From contig NZ_AUGI01000032.1 in the NCBI RefSeq assembly GCF_000422585.1, positions 62,001 through 126,000 on the forward strand: a stretch of DNA of 64,000 nt, written 5' to 3'. Positions 23,302 to 31,234 of the stretch are shown here, one piece after another; positions within the stretch are counted from its first letter, which is position 1, and every line of letters begins with the position of its first letter. The notes under the pieces were generated by a model that saw only the letters and a program-made list of their open reading frames with translations, ran no database searches and had not been told where the DNA came from. Source of the stretch: Hugenholtzia roseola DSM 9546 (GTDB lineage: Bacteria; Bacteroidota; Bacteroidia; Cytophagales; Bernardetiaceae). The position numbers were made by a program, and so were the translations under genes.

Positions 23302-26247
23302 ATGAAACTTAAACGCTTTTTCTTAACCCTTTTTCTCTCTTTCTTTGCCTCTTTTGCCCTGCAAGCACAATGCCCTGCGGGTGAGGAAGAAATAGAAGTT
23401 ACCATCAATACTGATGGTTTTGGAGATGAAACATACTATCGCGTCTTTGTTGATGGTGTGCAAGTAGCAGCAGGAAATCCGAATACCTTAGCGGACAACT
23501 CTGCCATTGTGGTACATACAGACTGTTATCCTATCGGAGCGCAAGTAGTTGTCTATGTCGGTGATACGTTTGGAGATGGAATCGGCGGCACTGATGACGT
23601 AATTGTTACGGCTGACGGCGTACAAATTGGTACAGGCGATGTCGCTGGTGTAGGCGGAGTCGTCTATGTGCGCTCGACTTGTGCTACGGGTTCGCGCCTT
23701 TTGATGGTAGAAATTGATGGCGATGGCTCTACGGCAGCGCAAAACGCCTACTCTTTGGAAGTAGGTGGCGTAGTAGTAGCTTCGGGCGCGATTGGCTCTC
23801 TGCCCAACAACCTTCGTCTGCCTATTTATATTGGCTGCCAAACCATTGGCTCTATTATAGACTTGGAAATTACAGATGCAGGGGGCAATGGTATTGCTAA
23901 CGGCACAAGCCCCGACTGGATTATTTCTATGGTCAATAGTGGTGCTTCGTGTGGCGATGTCATTCGTCAGGGCGAAGTTACTTTTGGGGGGGGCGTGTTA
24001 GCACCTGTTATTTTTCAGCAGCCAATATGCCCTACGGGAGCTTCTTCGGGCGACTGTATAGGCAAGCAGCCTTTGTGTTTTGCCAACAATGCCGTTACGT
24101 TTATCACAGGTATTGGGGCAGGCGATGTCAATGATGCCTTAGATGGCGTAGATTTTGGCTGCTTGGGCAGTGCTAATGGTTCGCCTTTTACGCCCGCCAC
24201 CGAAGAAGGCAATTCGGCGTGGTTTTATTTTCAAATAGACCAAGCTGGTACTATCAATGCCCAACTTACGCCTACTATCTTAGTAGACTTTGACTTTGCC
24301 CTTTGGGGACCTTTTCCTAACCCTGACGTGTGTGGGGCAGATTTAGGCGCACCTATCGATTGTAGTTTTTCGGCGGCGGCGATAGAAAACGTAGACGTAC
24401 TCAACGCACAAGTGGGTGAGTATTATGTCTTGTTTATCAACCGATTTGCTAGTGCAGCTTCGCCTACTTTTACGATGCAGCAAATTGGCGGAGCAGGTCT
24501 GACCAACTGCGCCATTATCCCTTGTTCGGTTAGCTTGCAGGGCAATAATACCATCTGTGCTTCTACTACCAGCACAGTAGGTACAACGCTAAATGCTTTG
24601 GCTTCGCCTAATGCCGTCGACCTTACTTATACTTGGCTTAAAAACGGCGTAGCGATTGTAGATGGCGTAGATGCCGATGGCATGACCTTAGCAGGACAAG
24701 GCACGCCCAACCTTACCATCATTGCGCCTGCTACCAACGTTACCATTTCAGACGTGTATTCGGTAGAAATCAACAGTGCTTCTTTTGGTTGTACGGCTGT
24801 GGCAGCTCTGCCTGTTTCTTTCGTCATTCCCGACCAGCCTTCTACGGTTGATTTAGGAGCAGACCTTGAACGTTGTGATGGTGATGGCAATATTTTGCTC
24901 GAATCTTTCAACGATTCACACGTAGGCGTAGAATATCAGTGGTTTTTAAATGATGTGCCAATCGCAAACACCAATAGCTCACAGTTTGTAGTGCCTGCAC
25001 CTGCGGCAGGTTTTACCGCGCCGATTATCCGCACCTACAAAGTGCGCGTAACCCAAATTTGTGGCGGTCAGTTTGACGAAGACGAGGTAGTGGTTACGTA
25101 CAACCCACGCCCTGCCTTCCTTGCGCCTGATGCGGCTTATTTTGCTTGCGAAGCCAGTGGTAGCTTTACTATCAATGTGGGCAGCGAGTTGAATTTGCAG
25201 CCCATTCAGTATCAGGTATTTAGAAATGGCGTTTTGGAGCAAACCACTACAAACCCCGTTCTACAAATTCCTTTCAACACGCCCGAAGGAGTTACGACCA
25301 CAATCCAAGACGACATCCGCGTAGAACTTACCAACACGGTTACAGGTTGCGTTACGGCTGCACCTTTGGAATTTGAAATCAATTACAATCTTGCGCCGAT
25401 TTTTGATGTTTTGTTAGATGTTGAGAATTGCGACGGTACTACTTTCGCGCCTAATATTCTTAACTATGACAATGGCGAAATTTCTTTCGTTTGGTACAAA
25501 GCCGAAACTTTAGCCACAGGTATTCCGCTTTCTACAAATCGTGAGTTTTTCACCGATGTCTATGGCGAATATATCGTAAAGGCGATTGTAACCAAAGCCG
25601 AGTATGAATGTGAACAGATGGTTTCGGTGATGCTTACCTGCCCCAGCGACCCCATTGACACAGGTGCAGAGCCAGAGCCACTTCCTTATCGCGTTGTTTT
25701 GGCAGGAACGCCTGCAAGCCGCAGTGTAGAGCTTACGTGGAATGCCCCCGAAATGGAAAATGCTTTGAAGGTAGCCTACTATGAAGTGTATTACGGTGGC
25801 GATAGAAATATCAGCGAAGTACGTGTAGGAACTACTACCGAAACGAATTTCACCGTTACGGGCTTGCTCAATGGCGTAACCTATTCTTTCGTTGTGCGTC
25901 CTGTTTTCCAACTCAATGTCAATAACCTTAGAAAAGGTTTGTTCTCTAATGTGGTCAAATTCACGCCTTCGATTATTTTGGGTGAAGATGAAGCCTCACA
26001 ACAAGGTTTTAAGCTATTCCCTAACCCCAATCAAGGGCAGTTCCAAATCCTTTTCCAAGACCAAAATGTTGGAAATGCGACATTAGAAATCAGCAACACC
26101 GCAGGACAAATCATTTATAGACATAACCTAAAAGCAAACCAAAATAGCCTTTCTCTCGACCTTAGCTCTTTTGCCAATGGTCTGTATTTGGTTACGCTCA
26201 AAACCGAAAATGGCATCTTACAACAAAAAGTAAGTATCCTCAAATAG
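23302..26247 (+). CDS. Second giant secreted protein with T9SS type A sorting domain
   Basis: The 981-residue protein has a signal peptide (FLTLFLSFFASFALQAQ). Two related N-terminal beta domains follow (about residues 25-125 and 130-235), sharing a D-G-x-G-x-x-x-x-x-Y-S/R-V pattern. Next is a domain with NSAWFYFQIDQAGTI and DFDFALWGPFP (about 300-400), a common module in Bacteroidota surface proteins. Several Ig/PKD-like domains span about 405-780, then one fibronectin type III-like domain. The C-terminus is a T9SS sorting domain with FKLFPNPNQGQFQI, EISNTAGQIIY and GLYLVTLKTENGILQQKVSI. The final 190 residues are clearly related to those of the protein at 18891-22232. An adhesin or matrix role is likely. 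No enzyme motif is visible. Confidence 0.92.
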   Translation: MKLKRFFLTLFLSFFASFALQAQCPAGEEEIEVTINTDGFGDETYYRVFVDGVQVAAGNPNTLADNSAIVVHTDCYPIGAQVVVYVGDTFGDGIGGTDDVIVTADGVQIGTGDVAGVGGVVYVRSTCATGSRLLMVEIDGDGSTAAQNAYSLEVGGVVVASGAIGSLPNNLRLPIYIGCQTIGSIIDLEITDAGGNGIANGTSPDWIISMVNSGASCGDVIRQGEVTFGGGVLAPVIFQQPICPTGASSGDCIGKQPLCFANNAVTFITGIGAGDVNDALDGVDFGCLGSANGSPFTPATEEGNSAWFYFQIDQAGTINAQLTPTILVDFDFALWGPFPNPDVCGADLGAPIDCSFSAAAIENVDVLNAQVGEYYVLFINRFASAASPTFTMQQIGGAGLTNCAIIPCSVSLQGNNTICASTTSTVGTTLNALASPNAVDLTYTWLKNGVAIVDGVDADGMTLAGQGTPNLTIIAPATNVTISDVYSVEINSASFGCTAVAALPVSFVIPDQPSTVDLGADLERCDGDGNILLESFNDSHVGVEYQWFLNDVPIANTNSSQFVVPAPAAGFTAPIIRTYKVRVTQICGGQFDEDEVVVTYNPRPAFLAPDAAYFACEASGSFTINVGSELNLQPIQYQVFRNGVLEQTTTNPVLQIPFNTPEGVTTTIQDDIRVELTNTVTGCVTAAPLEFEINYNLAPIFDVLLDVENCDGTTFAPNILNYDNGEISFVWYKAETLATGIPLSTNREFFTDVYGEYIVKAIVTKAEYECEQMVSVMLTCPSDPIDTGAEPEPLPYRVVLAGTPASRSVELTWNAPEMENALKVAYYEVYYGGDRNISEVRVGTTTETNFTVTGLLNGVTYSFVVRPVFQLNVNNLRKGLFSNVVKFTPSIILGEDEASQQGFKLFPNPNQGQFQILFQDQNVGNATLEISNTAGQIIYRHNLKANQNSLSLDLSSFANGLYLVTLKTENGILQQKVSILK

Positions 26248-26295
26248 TATCAGCGTAAAGCATACGCTTTTTACTTTTTATCATAAGAAAATACC

Positions 26296-26330
26296 AAAAA
26301 ACGCCCCGAATTTTTCGAGGCGTTTTTTTT
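26296..26330 (+). terminator. Terminator of the second T9SS gene
   Basis: AAAAAACGCC pairs with GGCGTTTTTT, with an inner CGA/TCG pairing, ending in an 8-T run about 50 bp after the stop codon. Confidence 0.87.
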
Positions 26331-26375
26331 GTCAATTCGCTTTTTTAGGTACGAAGCAGGAAAATGATTGGAATT

Positions 26376-26621
26376 TTATTTTTCCTCTTTTTCCTGAATT
26401 TGTCTTTTGAAAGCCGCATCTAAAATACCTGTGCGTACAATGACCAAATAGTACATCAAAGGATTTAGAAAAAAGATAAAGAGATAGTGAAAAGGCGAGA
26501 GGTCTATTCCCATTATCTTATCAATCGCGTACATCAGCGGAGTGCCGATAAAGCTAAGACCAAAAAGCATACGGTTGTGCAGCTTTTTTAGTTTTTTGTT
26601 AAGTGTTTCTTCATTCATCAT
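26376..26621 (-). CDS. Small two-helix membrane protein
   Basis: The frame runs to 26696, but the double ATG at 26621/26618 (MMNEETLNKKLKKLHNRM) gives a normal small protein of about 81 residues; the extension has no family support. Two hydrophobic helices follow, MLFGLSFIGTPLMYAIDKI and FHYLFIFFLNPLMYYLVIV, and the tail is charged (KRQIQEKEEK). The helix-turn-helix hairpin with charged ends resembles 2TM-type small membrane proteins of Bacteroidota. Its function is unknown. Confidence 0.55.
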   Translation of the reverse strand: MMNEETLNKKLKKLHNRMLFGLSFIGTPLMYAIDKIMGIDLSPFHYLFIFFLNPLMYYLVIVRTGILDAAFKRQIQEKEEK

Positions 26622-26944
26622 CTTATCAAATTTAAAAGATATTAAACAAAAACAGAATAAACGAATTTGAAAAATCTCACAAATACGATACCTCAAAATT
26701 ATGCTATTTTTTCAAAGATACAAATACTTTATCATACTTTAACACGCTTCTAATGAATTTGGAACTTCTTTGTTATGGTCTGAATGATTTTGCCATCGAA
26801 AAAGCGTAATTTTATTTTTCGAATGTAGAGAAGGCACTGCCTTGTCGGAAGTGGTCTTGAAATAAAAAAAGGCTTATACTTTTTAAAGTATAAGCCTTTT
26901 ATGAGGGTGTTTCGCCTTGCAAATTGCTTAGGAACGATAAGTTT
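26622..26944. other. Intergenic stretch with palindrome and terminator
   Basis: No gene is seen in these 323 bp. They contain the AAGGCACTGCCTT palindrome at 26831-26843 and the terminator of lpxA at 26864-26900. The rest is AT-rich. Confidence 0.55.
26864..26900 (-). terminator. Terminator of the lpxC-fabZ/lpxA operon
   Basis: AAAAGGCTTATACTTT pairs perfectly with AAAGTATAAGCCTTTT. Read on the minus strand it ends in TTTTTTT 45 bp beyond the lpxA stop codon. Confidence 0.87.
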
Positions 26945-27751
26945 TTAAAGTGTAAATTCTTCTTCTTCGTCTGTAAGATTTGCGCCTTTGATAACTCCTC
27001 GTCGCGATTTTTTGATGAAAGTCAGAATTTGACTTTTTTCCGCCGAATCGGATATGGTCTTTTCTACTTCGGATAGGGCATTGCTCGTATTTTTACCTTT
27101 CTGAAAGATAAGACGATAAATATCTTGCATCTGGGCAATGCTTTCGCGCGAAAAATTGCGTCGTCGCAAACCTATTAAATTGATACCCACATAACGCAAA
27201 GGCTCGCGCCCTGCCAATACAAAGGGTGGCACATCGCGTCTGACCAAAGAACCCCCTGCTACCATGGCATGCGCCCCTACGCGCGTGAATTGATGGATAG
27301 CACTGGTGCCGCCTATGATGGCGAAGTCCTCTATTTCTACGTGTCCGCCTAATTGCACGCCATTGACTAAGATGCAGTTATCGCCTACGATACAGTCGTG
27401 TGCCAGATGCACATACGCCATGATGAGCGTATTTTGTCCGATTTTGGTTTCGATGTTGGCAGCAGTGCCACGGTTGAGGGTTACGCACTCGCGAATGGTG
27501 CTATTATCGCCGATAACGACGTAGGTCTTTTCGCCCTTGTATTTGAGGTCTTGGGGGGGGGCAGAGATGACTGCACCGGGGTAGATTTTGCAATTTTTCC
27601 CAATCCTTGCCCCATCCATGATGGTTACATTCGAGCCTATCCAAGTACCTTCTCCAATTTCTACATCTTGATAAATGGTAGTGAAAGCCTCAATGGTTAC
27701 ATTGGCGGCAATTTTCGCGTCGGGGTGAATCTGTGTAAGAGAATGAATCAT
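26945..27751 (-). CDS. lpxA: Acyl-ACP--UDP-N-acetylglucosamine O-acyltransferase
   Basis: The 268-residue protein shows the left-handed beta-helix hexapeptide repeats of LpxA: IHPDAKIAANVTIEAFTTIY, IGEGTWIGSNVTIMDGARIG, then the loop YKGEKTYVVIGDNSTIRECV and NRGT. The catalytic His lies in YVHLAHDCIVGDNC. GLRRRNFSRESI and a C-terminal helical tail close the protein. It transfers the hydroxyacyl chain to UDP-GlcNAc in the first step of lipid A synthesis. It lies 96 bp after lpxC-fabZ in the same direction, the usual Bacteroidota arrangement that joins the first two steps of the pathway. A run of nine C on the coding strand encodes the Pro-Pro of SAPPQDLK. Confidence 0.96.
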   Translation of the reverse strand: MIHSLTQIHPDAKIAANVTIEAFTTIYQDVEIGEGTWIGSNVTIMDGARIGKNCKIYPGAVISAPPQDLKYKGEKTYVVIGDNSTIRECVTLNRGTAANIETKIGQNTLIMAYVHLAHDCIVGDNCILVNGVQLGGHVEIEDFAIIGGTSAIHQFTRVGAHAMVAGGSLVRRDVPPFVLAGREPLRYVGINLIGLRRRNFSRESIAQMQDIYRLIFQKGKNTSNALSEVEKTISDSAEKSQILTFIKKSRRGVIKGANLTDEEEEFTL

Positions 27752-27847
27752 AAAACAACGAGCAACAGGCTTAGTGTCTGATTTGGAGAGAAAAGGAAAA
27801 GAGTATTAGGTAGGTACTTAGTCGGAGAGTGGGAGAGAAAAGGCAAA

Positions 27848-29242
27848 TTACTTATCTTTTTTTACCAAAACCGCAGACATAACGGCTTCACAGGCTAATT
27901 CACCTGCAACAAAGGCGCGTCCTTGCATCTTGGCTAAACCACGTCTGACGGGAGCTAAAAGCTCACACTTAAAGACGAGGGTATCACAGGGCATGACCAT
28001 TTTTTTGAAGCGGCAGTCTTCTATACCCACAAAATATGTCCAATATTGTTCGGGGTTATCTACCGTATTCAAGACCAGAATACCGCCTGTTTGTGCCATT
28101 GCTTCTATTTGCAAGACACCGGGCATGACGGGGTTTCCGGGAAAGTGTCCTTCAAAAAAAGGCTCATTGATGGTTACATTTTTCACACCCACTACCGAAT
28201 TTTCGTCTAAATAGATAATTTTATCAACCAAGCGGAAAGGGTAGCGATGTGGCAAGATAGAGGCAATTTTATTGATGTCTAAGACGGGCGGCAATTTGGG
28301 GTCGTATTTGGGTACTTGATTGCGCACCACGCGGCGCAAGTGCTGTTTTATTTTTTTAGCAAAAGCGACATTGGCGGCATGACCAGGGCGAGCAGCCAAT
28401 ATTTGCGCCCTTAGCGGTTGTCCTACTAAGGCTAAATCGCCGATGAGGTCTAAAAGTTTGTGGCGGGCAGGTTCGTTTTTGTAACGAAGCTCCACATTAT
28501 TGAGCGTTCCTTCGCTCTGCACCGAAATAGAGGGCTTATTAAACATCTTGGCAAGCCTATCCATTTCTTCTTGCGATAGGATTCTATCTACAATGACGAT
28601 GGCATTATCAAAATCCCCCCCTTTGATGAGATTATTTTTATACAACATCTCCAATTCGTGAAGGAAACAGAAAGTGCGGCAGGGTGCAATCTCTTGCTCG
28701 AATTGGGCAAAGTTGTTTAAAGTCGCATATTGACTACCCAACACAGGCGAATTGTAATCCACCATTACCGTCAGACGGTAGTCTTCTAAGGGCAGGGCAG
28801 CAATCTCGATATTTTTGGAAGGTTCGCTATAATGAATTGCCGAATCCACATCAAAAAAATTGCGCGGCACGTTTTGTTCCTCCACGCCTGCTTCCTTCAA
28901 GATGCGCACAAAGTCCATCGAGCTGCCGTCCATGATAGGTGGCTCAGGACCGTCAATTTCTATCAGCACGTTGTCTATTTCTAAGCCTACTAAGGCGGCT
29001 AAGGTATGCTCTACGGTATGCACACGCGCCTCGCCCTGCTCGATGGTAGTGCCGCGTGAAACATCGACCACGTTATCTACATCGGCATCTACTGTGGGTC
29101 TTCCTTCTAAATCTATGCGTTGGAACTTAAAGCCATGATTGGTCTTGGCAGGTTTGAAGGTCATGGTAGAGGGTACGCCTGTATGCAAGCCTATGCCTGA
29201 AATCGTAACCGCTTTCTTGATAGTATGTTGGTTGGTCTTCAT
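27848..29242 (-). CDS. lpxC-fabZ: Bifunctional LpxC-FabZ: UDP-3-O-acyl-GlcNAc deacetylase / hydroxyacyl-ACP dehydratase
   Basis: The ATG at 29242 (MKTNQHTIKKAVTISGIGLH) is chosen because residues upstream lie in the promoter region; the product has 464 residues. Residues 1 to about 300 are LpxC, with zinc-ligand motifs VHTVEHTLAALVG, ARHKLLDLIGDLAL and GHAANVAFAK. Residues 315-464 are FabZ, with LPHRYPFRLVDKIIY and FFEGHFPGNPVMPGVLQIEA, where the His and Glu of the dehydratase site lie. LpxC commits precursors to lipid A, while FabZ feeds fatty-acid elongation, so the fusion couples two routes that compete for hydroxyacyl-ACP. This fusion is a known trait of Bacteroidota. Confidence 0.96.
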   Translation of the reverse strand: MKTNQHTIKKAVTISGIGLHTGVPSTMTFKPAKTNHGFKFQRIDLEGRPTVDADVDNVVDVSRGTTIEQGEARVHTVEHTLAALVGLEIDNVLIEIDGPEPPIMDGSSMDFVRILKEAGVEEQNVPRNFFDVDSAIHYSEPSKNIEIAALPLEDYRLTVMVDYNSPVLGSQYATLNNFAQFEQEIAPCRTFCFLHELEMLYKNNLIKGGDFDNAIVIVDRILSQEEMDRLAKMFNKPSISVQSEGTLNNVELRYKNEPARHKLLDLIGDLALVGQPLRAQILAARPGHAANVAFAKKIKQHLRRVVRNQVPKYDPKLPPVLDINKIASILPHRYPFRLVDKIIYLDENSVVGVKNVTINEPFFEGHFPGNPVMPGVLQIEAMAQTGGILVLNTVDNPEQYWTYFVGIEDCRFKKMVMPCDTLVFKCELLAPVRRGLAKMQGRAFVAGELACEAVMSAVLVKKDK

Positions 29243-29284
29243 CGACGGAGTGGGTACAAAAAAGAATGAAGGATATACAGCGCA

Positions 29285-29292
29285 CAAAGTTA
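29285..29292 (-). promoter_or_regulatory. Candidate -7 element for lpxC-fabZ
   Basis: TAACTTTG on the minus strand, 43 bp before the start at 29242, is a full match to the Bacteroidota -7 motif. No good -33 TTTG is present at 19-20 bp. Confidence 0.4.
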
Positions 29293-29425
29293 CGACTTTA
29301 TTTTGAAAAACTTTCATGTGTGCGAAAGGAAAGCAAATGCGGATTTGGGCAAGTCAATTGTTTTTCGTAATTTAGCCTTGTGCTATCCTATCTATTTGCT
29401 TTTTGTCTTAAACGCCACATTTTGA

Positions 29426-30178
29426 ATGGAAAATGTAGATTTATTTGGAAGTTCCCAGCCACAACTGCCTACCCCCACGCCCAAGGTTGTGTCGGGCTAT
29501 CGCATTTATGATGCCCAACAGAAACGCAGAACGATAAGAAATGACTTGCCAAGCCTCTATCCCGACTTGCCCGAAGAGAAGTATGATATTATTTATGCAG
29601 ACCCTCCTTGGGATTATGGTGGAAAAATGCAGTTTGATAAAAGCGCACGCAAGGACGTTAATAAAAATTGGGATAATCATATTTTTATTAGTGCTGCAAA
29701 CTTCAAATATCCTACCCTCAAGACCCGTGAGATGATGAAAATTCCGATTTACCAAATTGCCAAAGAAGATTGTTTGTTATTCATGTGGGTGACGAATCCG
29801 CATTTGGAACAAGGAATCGCTTTGGGGAAAGCATGGGGGTTTGAATATAAAACGGTAGCCTTCGTTTGGGATAAAATGAACCATAACCCGGGTCAGTACA
29901 CCCTTTCTTATTGTGAACTGTGTTTGGTTTTTAAAAGAGGAAGAATTCCAAGTCCGCGAGGGGCGAGAAATATCAAACAGCTTGTGAGAGTGCCACGAGG
30001 GGAGCATAGTCAGAAACCATTGGAGGTCTTACATAACATAGAGCGCATGTTTCCAACTCAAAAACGGATAGAACTTTTTGCACGTCATAAACCCAAAAAT
30101 TGGGACGTATGGGGACTCGATGTAAGAGAGGAATATGCAGAAACGACATTTAATCCAAAAGAGGCTGTATCTGACTGA
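29426..30178 (+). CDS. MT-A70-family adenine-N6 DNA methyltransferase of a MunI-like system
   Basis: The 250-residue protein contains the catalytic motif ADPPWDYGG (about residues 56-64), LFMWVTNPHLEQG and the SAM-site region EHSQKPLEVLHNIERM with ELFARHKPKNWDVWG. This is the MT-A70 layout used by DPPW-type adenine-N6 methyltransferases, including that of the MunI system. It overlaps the 3' end of the convergent endonuclease gene by 29 bp. It should protect host CAATTG sites, an inference from its partner. One of only three CAATTG sites found in the window (29355) lies 66 bp before its start codon. Confidence 0.9.
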   Translation: MENVDLFGSSQPQLPTPTPKVVSGYRIYDAQQKRRTIRNDLPSLYPDLPEEKYDIIYADPPWDYGGKMQFDKSARKDVNKNWDNHIFISAANFKYPTLKTREMMKIPIYQIAKEDCLLFMWVTNPHLEQGIALGKAWGFEYKTVAFVWDKMNHNPGQYTLSYCELCLVFKRGRIPSPRGARNIKQLVRVPRGEHSQKPLEVLHNIERMFPTQKRIELFARHKPKNWDVWGLDVREEYAETTFNPKEAVSD

Positions 30179-30749
30179 TAAAATGTTCTATCAATGGCGC
30201 GGGGTCGGATAAATTGCGCCAAAAGAAAAAGTGTCCTTCGAAGCCTTCATACCAACAGGTAATCTCTCGCACACGACAGGGGTCGCGCGTGATGTCGCCT
30301 TGAAAGATAGTCCAGAAAGGAAGCACGTCAGCAGGCAAATTCCCTGCCTCTCTCAAAATGCGCTGCAAGCCGGGCGTAAAGTATTTGCAAGCCCTTTCGT
30401 GTGCATTTCCCCTACCTGCTGAACGCGATTTGCCTTCAACCCAACCGTCTTGCCGTTTTACCTCAACATAAATCGTCTTGTTTGTGTTATGGTTAGATAT
30501 TGCATAGTCGGGAAAAATTCCATGACTTTTTATCTCAATCGCAGGGTTGTAGATTGCCGCTAATTCAGACGGCGATAGTGGTATGTTTAGATAGATGTTC
30601 CTAAATTCACTTGGGCGCGAGCGAATCTCATATTCGGTATCTACGAATAAGGTCTGAAAGAGGACATAAAAATCTTCTTCTACTTGCAAGGCTTGTTTAA
30701 GACTGTAATCTTGCCACTTCCTTCGAAGTCTATTTGCGTCGCTACCCAT
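30150..30749 (-). CDS. MunI-like type II restriction endonuclease (predicted target CAATTG)
   Basis: The start is the ATG at 30749; a TTG at 30755 would add two residues (199 residues as called, about MunI's length). The PD-(D/E)XK site is PDYAIS followed by YVEVK, with 14 residues between the Asp and the Glu, the spacing known for MunI. Just after it, KRQDGWVEGK and SAGRGNAHERACKYFTPGL match the MunI recognition segment almost residue for residue, including the GNAxER element shared with EcoRI. Near the C-terminus LPFWTIFQGDITRDP and RVREIT are also MunI-like. The gene overlaps the C-protein gene by 8 bp and the methyltransferase gene tail to tail by 29 bp. Confidence 0.93.
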   Translation of the reverse strand: MGSDANRLRRKWQDYSLKQALQVEEDFYVLFQTLFVDTEYEIRSRPSEFRNIYLNIPLSPSELAAIYNPAIEIKSHGIFPDYAISNHNTNKTIYVEVKRQDGWVEGKSRSAGRGNAHERACKYFTPGLQRILREAGNLPADVLPFWTIFQGDITRDPCRVREITCWYEGFEGHFFFWRNLSDPAPLIEHFISQIQPLLD

Positions 30750-30966
30750 CTTCAAATTTCATTAAAGTATCAATGCTTACTCCTAATGCTGATGCAATTT
30801 TTGAAATATTAACTAATGTAATATTCTTCTCTGCTCTTTCAATCATGCCAATATAAGTACGGTGCAAATTGGCTTTGAAAGACAAGGCTTCTTGTGAGAG
30901 ATGCTGCGCCTTTCGCAATTCCCTTACACGTTTTCCAAATTGTACTAAAATTGTATGCTTTTCCAT
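30742..30966 (-). CDS. Controller (C) protein of the restriction-modification system, HTH XRE type
   Basis: The ATG at 30966 gives 74 residues, the usual size of C proteins; the longer frame to 31113 is rejected. The body is one helix-turn-helix domain: FGKRVRELRKAQHLSQEALS, then ANLHRTYIGMIERAEKNITL and ISKIASALGVSIDTLMKFED. C proteins bind operator boxes before their own gene, first activating then repressing the C-R transcript, so that methylation comes before cleavage. The coupling with the endonuclease gene (8-bp overlap) fits this. A GTAT-N8-ATAC inverted repeat about 50 bp upstream is a weak candidate operator. Confidence 0.88.
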   Translation of the reverse strand: MEKHTILVQFGKRVRELRKAQHLSQEALSFKANLHRTYIGMIERAEKNITLVNISKIASALGVSIDTLMKFEDG

Positions 30967-31234
30967 ATTTTCTATAATACCAACAAAAATAATCAAAGCC
31001 ACTGTATAGCGCAACATACTAAAATTAGCATTTTTTTTACTCCCCTGCTGCTTTTTTCGCTTTTCAAAAGACTTTCCTAACTTTGGCATCAATTTTCTTA
31101 TTAGCTTACGCAAAACGCGCTAAGATTGCGTATCTATTAAAAAAAACAAAAAACGACCCTCGGAAAGAAGGCATGGTAGCCCTTTTTCCTTGTTTTATAT
31201 TCACACTATCATTTTACCCTTATTTTAGACGACC

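Noticed and set aside
27553-27561. Nine-G tract in lpxA as a phase-variation switch
   Set aside because: lpxA is essential in lipid A-making bacteria, and the tract encodes the conserved Pro-Pro of the SAPPQ segment, so on/off switching is unlikely.
27398-27781. 127-residue antisense open frame in lpxA
   Set aside because: It is a shadow of the hexapeptide-repeat coding pattern; lpxA is certain.
30967-31113. N-terminal extension of the C protein
   Set aside because: The extra 49 residues include a hydrophobic stretch not found in C proteins and cover the expected operator region; the ATG at 30966 gives the usual size.
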